NCBI RefSeq assembly: GCF_031822435.1
Contig: NZ_JAVQLW010000002.1
Span: 1-64,000 of the forward strand
Length of the DNA stretch: 64,000 nucleotides
DNA from: Paracoccus sp. MBLB3053
GTDB lineage: Bacteria > Pseudomonadota > Alphaproteobacteria > Rhodobacterales > Rhodobacteraceae
Direction: 5' to 3'
Position numbers and translations under genes: made by a program. The notes below the pieces were generated by a model, which was given only the letters and a program-made list of their open reading frames with translations, did no database searches and had not been told where the DNA came from. Each line of letters begins with the position of its first letter. The stretch's first letter is position 1. Of this stretch, positions 18,617 to 26,927 are shown piece after piece.

Positions 18617-20398
18617 TCAGGCCATGGCGACCTGGGGCCGCATGTCGGCCGGATCGATCCCCGCGACCACGACCGGCTTCTTCATCGCGTCGCGGCGGAA
18701 GGGCTCGCCCAGTTCCTGGTTCAGCACGACCTCGATGAAGGTGGTCTCGCGGTGCTTCATCTGGCGCTCGACGGCCTCGTGCAGGGCTTGGGTCAGTTCC
18801 TCGGCCCCGCGCACCTGCACGCCATGCGCCCCGCAGGCCTGGGCGATCCCGGCATAGGTGGTGCCGCGGTCAAGCTCGGTGCCGACGAAGTTGTTGTCAT
18901 ACCACAAGGTCGTGTTGCGCTTTTCCGCGCCCCATTGGTAGTTGCGGAAGATCACCATGGTGATCGCGGGCCAGTCCTCGCGCCCGCAGGCGGTCATCTC
19001 GTTCATGGAAATCCCGAAGGCGCCGTCGCCCGCGAAGCCGATCACCGGCGTGTCGGGATTGCCGATCTTGGCGCCGAGGATCGCCGGGAAGCCGTAGCCG
19101 CAGGGGCCGAAGAGGCCCGGCGCAAGGTATTTCCGCCCCGCCTCGAAGCTCGGATAGGCATTGCCGATGGCGCAATTGTTGCCGATGTCGCTGGAAACGA
19201 TCGCGTCCTTCGGCACCGCCTGCATGATCGCGCGCCAGGCCTGGCGCGGGCTCATCAGGTCGGCTTCGCGGTCGCGCGCGCCCGAGTTCCATTCGGTGCC
19301 GGGATCGTCATCCTCGTGATCGAGGCTCGAAAGCTCCTGCGCCCAGCGGGATTTCGTCTGCGCGACCAAGGCCTTGCGGTCAGCGCGGCCGGCATCGCCC
19401 GCCACGTCCGAAAGCTGGCCCAGGATGCCGCGCGCGACCTTGGCCGCGTCGCCCTGGATGCCCACGGTGACCTTCTTCGTCAGCCCGATGCGGTCGGCAT
19501 TGATGTCGACCTGGATGATCCTGGCGTCCTTGGGCCAATAGTCGATGCCGTAGCCCGGCAGGGTCGAGAAGGGGTTCAGACGCGTCCCCAGCGCCAGCAC
19601 GACATCGGCCTTCTGGATGATCTCCATCCCGGCTTTCGAGCCGTTATAGCCCAAGGGGCCCATGGCCAGCGGGTGCGAGCCGGGGAAGCTGTCATTATGC
19701 TGGTAATTCGAGCAGACCGGGGCATCCAGCCGCTCGGCCAGCTTCACGAGATCCGGGATCGCGCCCGAGAGGACCACGCCCGCGCCCGACAGGATGACCG
19801 GGAATTCGGCTTCCGACAGCAGCTTCGCGGCCTCGGCCACGGCCTTCTCGCCGCCCGAGGGGCGCTCGAAGGCCACGACCTGCGGCAGGTCCACGTCGAT
19901 GACCTGGGTCCACATGTCGCGCGGGATGTTCATCTGCGCCGGCGCCGAGTTGCGCCAGGCCTGCATGATGACGCGGTTCAGCACCTCGGGGATGCGCGAA
20001 GCGTCGCGGACCTCTTCCTGGTAGCAGACGCAATCGGCGAATAGCCGCATCTGCTCCATCTCCTGGAAGCCGCCCTGGCCGATCGTCTTGTTCGCGGCCT
20101 GCGGCGTGATCAGCAAAAGCGGCGTGTGGTTCCAATAGGCGGTCTTCACCGGCGTGACGAAGCCGGTGACGCCCGGCCCGTTCTGCGCGATCGCCATCGA
20201 CATCTTGCCGGTCGAGCGCGTGAACCCGTCGGCCATCAGCCCGGCATTCGTCTCATGCGCGCAATCCCAGAACGTGATCCCCGCCTTCGGGAAAAGGTCC
20301 GAAACCGGCATCATCGCCGAGCCGATGATCCCAAACGCATGCTCGATCCCGTGCAATTGCAGAACTTTGACAAAAGCCTCTTCGGTGGTCATTTTCAT
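18617..20398 (-). CDS. xsc: Sulfoacetaldehyde acetyltransferase
   Basis: A 593-residue thiamine-diphosphate enzyme that phosphorolyses sulfoacetaldehyde to sulfite and acetyl phosphate. Typical Xsc stretches are GIIGSAMMPVSDLFPKAGI and FWDCAHETNAGLMADGF at the N-terminus, NGPGVTGFVTPVKTAYWNH, and the ThDP-binding GFAGDGAFGISMNEM near residue 455. Length matches known Xsc (about 590-600). ATG 20398 is preceded by AAGGAG; a second ATG two codons in is possible. It sits between the GMC dehydrogenase gene (58 bases upstream) and the exporter gene. Confidence 0.95.
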   Translation of the reverse strand: MKMTTEEAFVKVLQLHGIEHAFGIIGSAMMPVSDLFPKAGITFWDCAHETNAGLMADGFTRSTGKMSMAIAQNGPGVTGFVTPVKTAYWNHTPLLLITPQAANKTIGQGGFQEMEQMRLFADCVCYQEEVRDASRIPEVLNRVIMQAWRNSAPAQMNIPRDMWTQVIDVDLPQVVAFERPSGGEKAVAEAAKLLSEAEFPVILSGAGVVLSGAIPDLVKLAERLDAPVCSNYQHNDSFPGSHPLAMGPLGYNGSKAGMEIIQKADVVLALGTRLNPFSTLPGYGIDYWPKDARIIQVDINADRIGLTKKVTVGIQGDAAKVARGILGQLSDVAGDAGRADRKALVAQTKSRWAQELSSLDHEDDDPGTEWNSGARDREADLMSPRQAWRAIMQAVPKDAIVSSDIGNNCAIGNAYPSFEAGRKYLAPGLFGPCGYGFPAILGAKIGNPDTPVIGFAGDGAFGISMNEMTACGREDWPAITMVIFRNYQWGAEKRNTTLWYDNNFVGTELDRGTTYAGIAQACGAHGVQVRGAEELTQALHEAVERQMKHRETTFIEVVLNQELGEPFRRDAMKKPVVVAGIDPADMRPQVAMA

Positions 20399-20456
20399 AG
20401 TGGTCGCTCCTTACCCGCGTTCGTCGCGGGGGTGGTAAAGGTGAGAGAGGCGGCGT

Positions 20457-22106
20457 TCAGGCGACGCGGTCATAGCTGGTGCGGGGCTGCAGGGCAGGGG
20501 CCACCCGGTCCTCGATCACCATGGCGGCGAGCTTCGCGCCGATCGCCATGGCGGGGGCGTTGGTGTTGCCCGAGACGATCTCGGGCATGATCGAGCAATC
20601 CGCGACCCGCAGGCCCTCGACGCCCCGGACGCGCAGCCGGGCATCGACCACGGCGCGGTCATCGGCGCCCATGCGGCAAGTCCCGGTCGGATGGTAGATC
20701 GTGGTCGAGTTCTCGCGCGCCCAGGAGAGTGTCTCGTCATAGCCCTGCACATCCTCGGCGGGGCGGAACTCTTCCGAGATGGCGCTGCGCAGGGGCTCAA
20801 GCCGGGCGATCTCGCGTGCAATCCCGATGCCGGCCACGATCGTATCGCAATCGGTCTGGGTCGAGAGGTAGTTCGGCCGGATCAGCGGCGCGTCGCGGGC
20901 ATCAGGCGTGCGCAAGGTGACCGTGCCGCGGCTTTCGGGGCGCAACTGGCAGACCGATTGGGTGAAGGCCGAGAAGGGATGCACCCCTTCGCCGGGGCTG
21001 TCGGCGGACCAGGGCTGGATGTGGAACTGGATATCGGGGGTGGCAAGTTCGGGGCGGGTGCGCAGGAAGCCGAAGACGAGGCTGGCCGCCATGCTCATCG
21101 GGCCGCTGCGGAACAGCGCATATTCGAGGCCGATCCTGGCCTTGTTGAACAGGCTGCGGACTTCGTCGTTGAGGGTGGCCTCGCGGCATTTGAAGACGAG
21201 GCGTGCCTGGAGGTGATCCTGCAGGTTGCGACCGACCTCGGGGGAATGGTGGCGGACGCAGATGCCCTGACCGGCCAGGGCCTCGGCATCGCCCACACCG
21301 GACAGCATCAGGAGCTGGGGTGAGCCAATGGCGCCGGCGCACAGGATCACCTCGCGGCGGGCGCGCAGGACCTGGCGGCTGCCATCGGGGCGGGAAATCT
21401 CGACGCCGGTGGCGCGGCCTTCCTCGATCACGATGCGCAGCGCCTGTGCCTCGGTGACGATACGCAGGTTCTGGCGGTCACGGATCGGGGCAAGGAAGGC
21501 CTTGGCGGCGGAGCAGCGCCGCCCCTTGTCCACGGTCAGCTGGAAATGGCCGACACCGTCCTGCACAGGGCCGTTATAGTCGGGATTGTAGGGGATGCCC
21601 TTGGCCTTGGCGGCCTCGATCCACAACTCGCAGATCTGGCGATGCAGGCGCGGGTCCGAGACCTGCAGCGGGCCGCTTTGGCCGCGTCCGTCGCCGCTTC
21701 CGCGCTGGAAGGTTTCGAGTTCCTCGAAGATCGGGCCGATCTCGTCCCAGGACCAGCCGGGATTGCCCATCTGCGCCCAGCGGTCATAATCCTGCCGCTG
21801 GCCCCGGACGTAAAGCAGCCCGTTCAGCGAGGATGATCCGCCGAGCACCTTGCCGCGCGGCCAGTCGATGGCGCGGCCCGCGAGTCCGGGATCGGGCTCG
21901 GTCCTGTAGCACCAGTCGAAATCGGGGTTGTGCATGGTGCGGAAATAGCCCACGGGGATATGGATCCACGGGTTCGTGTCGCGCCGCCCGGCCTCGAGCA
22001 GCGTGACGCGCATGGCGGGATCGGCGCTCAGCCGGTTCGCGACCACGCAGCCGGCCGAACCGGCGCCTACGACCAAGTAATCGGAAATTTCGGCAAGTTC
22101 GGTCAT
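20457..22106 (-). CDS. GMC-family dehydrogenase, probable isethionate dehydrogenase (IseJ-like)
   Basis: A 549-residue FAD-dependent glucose-methanol-choline oxidoreductase. The N-terminal dinucleotide motif is VVGAGSAGCVVANRL followed by VTLLEAG; the GMC signature region reads WPRGKVLGGSSSLNGLLYVR; the C-terminal catalytic region has YHPTGTCRMG and the proximal ISGNTNAPA-like VSGNTNAPA. ATG 22106 has GGAAGGAG eight bases upstream; the much longer frame reaching 22868 is read-through over the antisense strand of the transporter. Alone it could be called choline or alcohol dehydrogenase. Between an MFS transporter, an IclR regulator and xsc, it fits IseJ, which oxidises isethionate to sulfoacetaldehyde. 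Function is inferred from context. Confidence 0.82.
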   Translation of the reverse strand: MTELAEISDYLVVGAGSAGCVVANRLSADPAMRVTLLEAGRRDTNPWIHIPVGYFRTMHNPDFDWCYRTEPDPGLAGRAIDWPRGKVLGGSSSLNGLLYVRGQRQDYDRWAQMGNPGWSWDEIGPIFEELETFQRGSGDGRGQSGPLQVSDPRLHRQICELWIEAAKAKGIPYNPDYNGPVQDGVGHFQLTVDKGRRCSAAKAFLAPIRDRQNLRIVTEAQALRIVIEEGRATGVEISRPDGSRQVLRARREVILCAGAIGSPQLLMLSGVGDAEALAGQGICVRHHSPEVGRNLQDHLQARLVFKCREATLNDEVRSLFNKARIGLEYALFRSGPMSMAASLVFGFLRTRPELATPDIQFHIQPWSADSPGEGVHPFSAFTQSVCQLRPESRGTVTLRTPDARDAPLIRPNYLSTQTDCDTIVAGIGIAREIARLEPLRSAISEEFRPAEDVQGYDETLSWARENSTTIYHPTGTCRMGADDRAVVDARLRVRGVEGLRVADCSIMPEIVSGNTNAPAMAIGAKLAAMVIEDRVAPALQPRTSYDRVA

Positions 22107-22149
22107 CTGGGCTCCTTCCCGGACATCGGATCTGCGGCTGGGTTTGCGA

Positions 22150-22176
22150 TGCCCCGGGCGGGACATCGCCGGGGCA
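22150..22176 (-). terminator. Hairpin between transporter and dehydrogenase genes
   Basis: TGCCCCGG and CCGGGGCA form an 8-bp perfect stem around 11 bases in the 74-base gap between the MFS transporter stop and the GMC dehydrogenase start. It may attenuate transcription or stabilise the processed transporter mRNA. Confidence 0.4.
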
Positions 22177-22180
22177 GGGA

Positions 22181-23497
22181 TCAGGTGCGGCGCTGCCGAC
22201 GCCCGATCAGGATCGCGCTGACCATCGACACGAGGCCCGCGAAGACCACGTAGGCGCAGAGCCAGAAGGGATCGTTGTTGTTTTCGGCCATCAGCGCGGT
22301 TGCGATCATCGGCGTGATTCCCGAGGCGAAGATCCCCGAAAACTGGTAGACGAAGGACACGCCGGTATAGCGCACGCTGGGGTCGAAGAGATCGGCAAAC
22401 AGCGCCGCTTCGGGGCCGTAGCACATCGGGTAGATGATCCCGAAGGGCAGCACGATCCCCAGAATGATCAGCGCCGGATTTCCCGAGGCGAGAAGCGCAA
22501 AGGCCGGGAACACGCTGAGCGTCAGCAGGAGCGAGCCGATTGCATAGGTCTTGGGCCGCCCGATCCTGTCCGAAAGCCGGCCAAAGAACGGGATGCAGAA
22601 GATCATCACCACGGCTGCCGCGCAAACGGTCCACAGTGCGAAGCTGCGCTCCATATGCGGTTCGGCATATTTGGTCAGGTAGACGATCGAGAACACCGCG
22701 AAGACGTTGAAGAACACGCCGTCGATGTAACGCGCGCCCATGCCCAGCCCGACGCTGGCCGGATAGCGCTTCAGCATGTCGACAAAGGGCAGGCCCTGAT
22801 CGCGGGCGCGGGATTCGGCGCGGGACTTCTCGAATTCCGGGCTTTCCCCGATATTGCTGCGGATCCACGTCCCCAGCCCAACGAGGATGATCGAGGCGAT
22901 GAAGGCCGAACGCCAGCCCCAGGACAGGAATGCCTCATCCGGAAGTTGCGTCAAGAGCGCCATGACACCCGAGGCCATGAACAGCCCCAGGGACAGGCCG
23001 ATCTGCGGGATCGAGGCATAGAAGCCGCGCTTTTCCTTGGGCGCGAATTCATAGGCCATCAGGACCGCCCCGCCCCATTCGCCGCCGATGCCGATGCCCT
23101 GCAGCACCCGCAGCACAAGCAGCAGGATCGGGGCCAGAATGCCGATGCTTTCGTAGGTCGGCAGAAGCCCGATCGCGACCGTCGCACCGCCCATCATCAG
23201 AAGCGTGATGACGAGCATGGTCTTGCGCCCGATACGGTCGCCGAAATGGCCGAAGACCAGCCCGCCCAATGGTCGGGCGATGAAGCCCACGGCGAAGGTG
23301 GCATAGGCCAGAAGGATCGAGACAGTTTCGTTGTCGGACGGAAAGTACAGCTTGTTGAAGACGATACCGGCGACGACGCCGTAAAGGAAGAAATCGTACC
23401 ATTCGATCGTCGAGCCGACGAGGCTGGCAAAGACGACCTTTCTTACATTGTTTTCCTGCGTGGAGGTGCCATAGGCACCGATGCTCAGATCCGACAT
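22181..23497 (-). CDS. MFS transporter, metabolite:H+ symporter family, probable isethionate importer (IseU-like)
   Basis: A 438-residue twelve-helix permease of the ProP/ShiA (MHS) group of the major facilitator superfamily. Signatures: GSTIEWYDFFLYG in helix 1, RPLGGLVFGHFGDRIGRK in loop 2-3 and GGEWGGAVLMAYE in helix 5. ATG 23497 is preceded by GGGAGGG; the longer frame to 23605 is not supported. As first gene of a unit with the GMC dehydrogenase and Xsc, and divergent from an IclR gene, it is best read as the sulfonate (isethionate) uptake system. The substrate is inferred from gene order only. Confidence 0.82.
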   Translation of the reverse strand: MSDLSIGAYGTSTQENNVRKVVFASLVGSTIEWYDFFLYGVVAGIVFNKLYFPSDNETVSILLAYATFAVGFIARPLGGLVFGHFGDRIGRKTMLVITLLMMGGATVAIGLLPTYESIGILAPILLLVLRVLQGIGIGGEWGGAVLMAYEFAPKEKRGFYASIPQIGLSLGLFMASGVMALLTQLPDEAFLSWGWRSAFIASIILVGLGTWIRSNIGESPEFEKSRAESRARDQGLPFVDMLKRYPASVGLGMGARYIDGVFFNVFAVFSIVYLTKYAEPHMERSFALWTVCAAAVVMIFCIPFFGRLSDRIGRPKTYAIGSLLLTLSVFPAFALLASGNPALIILGIVLPFGIIYPMCYGPEAALFADLFDPSVRYTGVSFVYQFSGIFASGITPMIATALMAENNNDPFWLCAYVVFAGLVSMVSAILIGRRQRRT

Positions 23498-23610
23498 TAC
23501 GCCCTCCCGTGCGATGTGGTCTTGCTGGTCTGTCGTGATGGGATCGACGCCCTCTCCTCTTGCGTCGATAGGGGGATGCTGCGCCGAGTCGCGGCCATGC
23601 GTCAATCATT

Positions 23611-23631
23611 TTTGATACTTTAAGTCTCAAA
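23611..23631. promoter_or_regulatory. Palindromic operator candidate for the IclR regulator
   Basis: TTTGATACTT and AAGTCTCAAA form a 10-1-10 inverted repeat with a single mismatch, in the 209-base divergent region between the transporter and iclR-type genes. It lies in a locally AT-rich island. Size and symmetry suit a dimeric IclR-family protein and its position suits control of both directions. Confidence 0.6.
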
Positions 23632-23706
23632 TAATGAAAGTTCCATCTGCTTGGCCCTGCGGATTCCGCGCGCTAAGATGCTCGCATCAGAAGCAAAGGC
23701 AGGCGA

Positions 23707-24474
23707 ATGGACCAAAGCCGCGATACCAGCACGACCGCACCCAGCCTGCGGCATCTGCAGATCATCGAGGTCGTCGCGAACGCCGCCCGCCCTTTGACCG
23801 CGACCGAGATCAACACGAGCCTTGGCCTGCCCAAGCCAACGATTCACCGGCTTGTCGCCCATCTCGAATCCGAGGGGTACCTGTCGCGCTATCTCGACGG
23901 GCGCAGCTATCTGCCGGGGCCCCGCCTGCGCGAGATGATGCTGGGCGTCCTGCGTTCGGGTGAGCATCACCTGCCGCGCCGCGAAGTGCTGATGCGGCTT
24001 CATGAAAGCATCGGCGAGACCTGCAACCTGTCGATCCCCGACGGCGATGCGATGATCTATGTCGACAGGGTCGAGACCCAATGGCCGCTTCGGATCGCGC
24101 TGAAGGTCGGCTCGCGCGTGCCGCTGCATGCGACCGCCGCCGGCAAGGCGGCGCTGGCGCAGATGGAGGCGGCGGAGTTCGCGCGCTATCTTGGCAAGGC
24201 GCGGCTGACCAGCCATACCCCGCAGACCGTGACCGATCCCGAGACCTTGCGCCGCGAGATCGAGGCGATCCGGGAACGCGGCCATGCCACCGATTGCGAA
24301 GAGTTCATCCCCGGCATGATCGCGATCGCGGTCCCCGTCTTCGATCCCGGGAAGCGGTTCTGCGCGACGATCTCGTTCCACGCGCCGTTGCAGCGCACGA
24401 CCTTGGAGATGGGCCTGACCTATCTGCCCGCCCTGCGCCATGCCGCCGACAGCCTGTCGGATCTGGTGATCTAG
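23707..24474 (+). CDS. IclR-family regulator, probable IseR
   Basis: A 255-residue IclR-type regulator. The winged helix is at about residues 14-75 (RHLQIIEVVANAARPLTATEI, then LGLPKPTIHRLVAHLESEGY) and the C-terminal GAF-like effector domain shows CNLSIPDGDAMIYVDRVET and PLHATAAGKA. It is transcribed away from the transporter-dehydrogenase-xsc operon. IclR regulators of this position are known for isethionate (IseR) operons; TauR of taurine operons is a MocR-type protein, so the regulator type itself favours isethionate over taurine. Confidence 0.86.
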   Translation: MDQSRDTSTTAPSLRHLQIIEVVANAARPLTATEINTSLGLPKPTIHRLVAHLESEGYLSRYLDGRSYLPGPRLREMMLGVLRSGEHHLPRREVLMRLHESIGETCNLSIPDGDAMIYVDRVETQWPLRIALKVGSRVPLHATAAGKAALAQMEAAEFARYLGKARLTSHTPQTVTDPETLRREIEAIRERGHATDCEEFIPGMIAIAVPVFDPGKRFCATISFHAPLQRTTLEMGLTYLPALRHAADSLSDLVI

Positions 24475-24723
24475 CCCCGGGGGGATGCGCAAGCCCGGAA
24501 CCGGGTGAGAGCGACGCAATGCCCCATCACATCCGCGGGCCGGGAACAAAGTCCGGGCACGCGGGTTGGCACCGTCCCCGACACGGAGGCCGTGATGTTT
24601 GCGCTTGTGCCGAAATTGCAAGATGAAGTGCGCGACCCCGTCGGCAATGCCATCATGGGCGGGTGCTGATCCCCCCGCGCACCGCCCGCAAATTCCACGG
24701 CGAAACAGGGACGGCAGATCGCT

Positions 24724-25236
24724 ATGCAAAAACAACTGAGCCTTTTGGGCGATGTCGCTTTGTCGGCTGCGGCCATGTATATCGCCATCGTGGTCCTGAT
24801 CAGGCTCTCGGGCAAGCGGACGACTTCGCAGATGAACAATTTCGACTGGGTCGTCACCGTCTCGATCGGGTCGCTCATGTCTTCGGGCGCGCTGATGCGC
24901 GACGTCAGTGTCTTGCAGGCGGTGACGGCGATCAGCGTCCTTTTGGGGCTGCAATGGCTGGTGACCAAGGTTTCGACGATCCTGCCCGGGTTTTCCGATC
25001 TGATCCGCGCCGACCCAGCGATTCTGGTTCAGGACGGGAGACTTTGCCCGGCAACCATGCGCGCCGAACGGGTGACGGAATCGGAAGTTCAGAGCGCCAT
25101 CCGGCGTGCTGGCTGCCACAAGCTGGATGAGGTGAAGTGGGTCATCCTGGAATCCGATGCAGCCATGAGCGTGATCCGTCGCGACGAGGTCGGGCCTGCG
25201 GTGCCGCCGCCCGCCGAAGCGGACCCCTGCAGGTAA
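24724..25236 (+). CDS. DUF421 / YetF-type membrane protein
   Basis: A 170-residue protein with two or three hydrophobic segments in the first 80 residues (LLGDVALSAAAMYIAIVVLI, VVTVSIGSLMSSGAL, VTAISVLLGLQWLV) and a soluble C-terminal part. The pattern IRLSGKRTTSQMNNFDWVVT is typical of the DUF421/YcaP/YetF family, of unknown function. Length is in the family range (150-230). It stands alone between two unrelated catabolic loci, preceded by a 249-base gap with no clear gene. Confidence 0.8.
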   Translation: MQKQLSLLGDVALSAAAMYIAIVVLIRLSGKRTTSQMNNFDWVVTVSIGSLMSSGALMRDVSVLQAVTAISVLLGLQWLVTKVSTILPGFSDLIRADPAILVQDGRLCPATMRAERVTESEVQSAIRRAGCHKLDEVKWVILESDAAMSVIRRDEVGPAVPPPAEADPCR

Positions 25237-25383
25237 ATCAGGCGCTTCGGCCGCATCACCGCATGCCGATCAACAATGCCGAGGAGGCAGGCGCTGTCTC
25301 GACCAAGCATCCAGCGTGCGGGGCCAGGAAGCGTTTTGCGCAGTCCACGGTCGGCAGATGAATTTTGGTTTGACAGCCGCGGC

Positions 25384-25420
25384 GCTCCCCCTTTATTTGT
25401 CGGACAAATAGAGGGGGAGC
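25384..25420. promoter_or_regulatory. 37-bp inverted repeat covering the abfA ribosome-binding site
   Basis: Left arm GCTCCCCCTTTATTTGTC (25384-25401) and right arm GACAAATAGAGGGGGAGC (25403-25420) are complementary over 18 bp with one wobble, around a single G. The inner TTTGTC-G-GACAAA has the TNGTNNNACNA geometry of FadR-subfamily GntR operators, and a FadR-type regulator is encoded at the end of this operon. In RNA the right arm contains the purine-rich Shine-Dalgarno tract (GAGGGGGAG) of the gene starting at 25424, so folding would also hide it. Confidence 0.65.
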
Positions 25421-25423
25421 AGC

Positions 25424-26923
25424 ATGCGGATCAACGCCGCCATCCATCGTGATTTCACGATTTCCGATATCGACAACCGGCTATACGCGGCATTCATCGA
25501 ACATATGGGCCGGGCGATCTATTCCGGCATCTACGAGCCGGGGCACCCGCAGGCCGACGGCAACGGCTTCCGCCGAGACGTGGCGGGCTTCGTGCGCGAT
25601 CTGGATATTCCGGCGATCCGCTATCCGGGCGGCAATTTCGTTTCCGCCTATAACTGGGAGGACGGGATCGGGCCGAAGGAAAATCGTCCCGTGCGCTTGG
25701 ATCTTGCCTGGCGCAGCAAGGAGACGAACCAGGTCGGCATCAACGAATTCGCCGGCTGGGCCAATGAGCTGGGCATCGACATGATGCTTGCGGTGAACCT
25801 TGGTTCACGCGGGATCGAGGAAGCCCGCAACTTCATGGAATATGTGAACCATCCGGGCGGGACCTATTGGTCCGATCTGCGCCGCAGCCATGGGGTGGAA
25901 AAGCCCTATGGCGTCAAGATGTGGTGCCTTGGCAACGAGATGGACGGGCCCTGGCAGATCGGTGCCAAACCTGCCCGCGAATATGGCCGCCTTGCCGACG
26001 AGACGGCCAAGGCGCTGCGCGCGATGACGCCGGATGCCGAACTGATCGTCTGCGGATCGTCGAACGACCAGATGCCGACCTATCCCGAATGGGAACGTTC
26101 GGTGCTGGAAGAATGCTACGAACATGTCGATTACATCTCGCTGCACAAATATTTCGGCAATAGCTCGCGCGATACCCTGAACTTCTTCGGCAAGATCGAG
26201 GAAACCGGTCGCTATATCAACGCGATCGGCGGCGTCATCGATTTCGTCAAGGCCAAGAAGCGGGCCAAGAACGACGTCCATATCTGCTTCGACGAGTGGA
26301 ACGTCTGGTATCACCGCCGCGAGGAAGATTCCCAACGCTGGCGGACCTGGGACTGGCCCGAGGCCCCCGACCTGCTGGAAGAAAACTACACCTTCGAGGA
26401 CACGCTTTTCGTCGCCGGTCTGCTGAACGAATTCATCCGCCGCTCGGACCGGGTGAAGATCGCCTGCATCGCGCAATTGGTGAACGTCATCGCGCCGATC
26501 CGTGCCGACAAGGGCGGCAAGGCATGGCGGCAGTCGATCTACTGGCCCTATCAGCTTGCCTCGCTTTACGGACGCGGCACGGCGCTGCGGGTCGCTGTGG
26601 ACGGGCCGAAATACGATTGCGAGGTCGCTTCGGATGTCGATTACCTCGATATCAGCGCGGTCACCAAGGACGGCACCGTCACGATCTTCGCGGTCAACCG
26701 CCACCTGACCGAAAGCGTGGACCTGCGCCTGTCGCTGACAGGCTACCCCGATGCCGCGATCGAGTTCCACAAGGTGATCGAGGGCCATGACCTGATGGCC
26801 ACCAACGGCCCGGATGCCGAGCCGATCGCGCCGGTCGAGGGCAAGGGTCTGGCGGTTCAACAGGGTGAGCTGGGCGGCAAGCTTGCGCCGCTTTCCTACC
26901 ATGTCATCCGGTTGAAGGTCTGA
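25424..26923 (+). CDS. abfA: GH51 alpha-L-arabinofuranosidase, cytoplasmic
   Basis: A 499-residue family 51 retaining arabinofuranosidase releasing L-arabinose from arabino- and arabinoxylo-oligosaccharides. The acid/base Glu172 lies in WCLGNEMDGPW and the nucleophile Glu291 in HICFDEWNVWY; RYPGGNFVSAYNWEDGIGP near residue 66 is a family hallmark. The TIM barrel is followed by a beta-sandwich after about residue 380. There is no signal peptide, so the substrate must be imported, presumably by the ABC system encoded downstream. Expression is probably governed by the inverted repeat overlapping its ribosome-binding site. No araBAD-type or other arabinose-pathway genes are in the window. Confidence 0.94.
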   Translation: MRINAAIHRDFTISDIDNRLYAAFIEHMGRAIYSGIYEPGHPQADGNGFRRDVAGFVRDLDIPAIRYPGGNFVSAYNWEDGIGPKENRPVRLDLAWRSKETNQVGINEFAGWANELGIDMMLAVNLGSRGIEEARNFMEYVNHPGGTYWSDLRRSHGVEKPYGVKMWCLGNEMDGPWQIGAKPAREYGRLADETAKALRAMTPDAELIVCGSSNDQMPTYPEWERSVLEECYEHVDYISLHKYFGNSSRDTLNFFGKIEETGRYINAIGGVIDFVKAKKRAKNDVHICFDEWNVWYHRREEDSQRWRTWDWPEAPDLLEENYTFEDTLFVAGLLNEFIRRSDRVKIACIAQLVNVIAPIRADKGGKAWRQSIYWPYQLASLYGRGTALRVAVDGPKYDCEVASDVDYLDISAVTKDGTVTIFAVNRHLTESVDLRLSLTGYPDAAIEFHKVIEGHDLMATNGPDAEPIAPVEGKGLAVQQGELGGKLAPLSYHVIRLKV

Positions 26924-26927
26924 TCCG

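Noticed and set aside
22107..22868. N-terminal extension of the GMC dehydrogenase frame
   Set aside because: Arg/Pro-rich read-through over the MFS transporter gene in another frame; a good ribosome-binding site supports the start at 22106.
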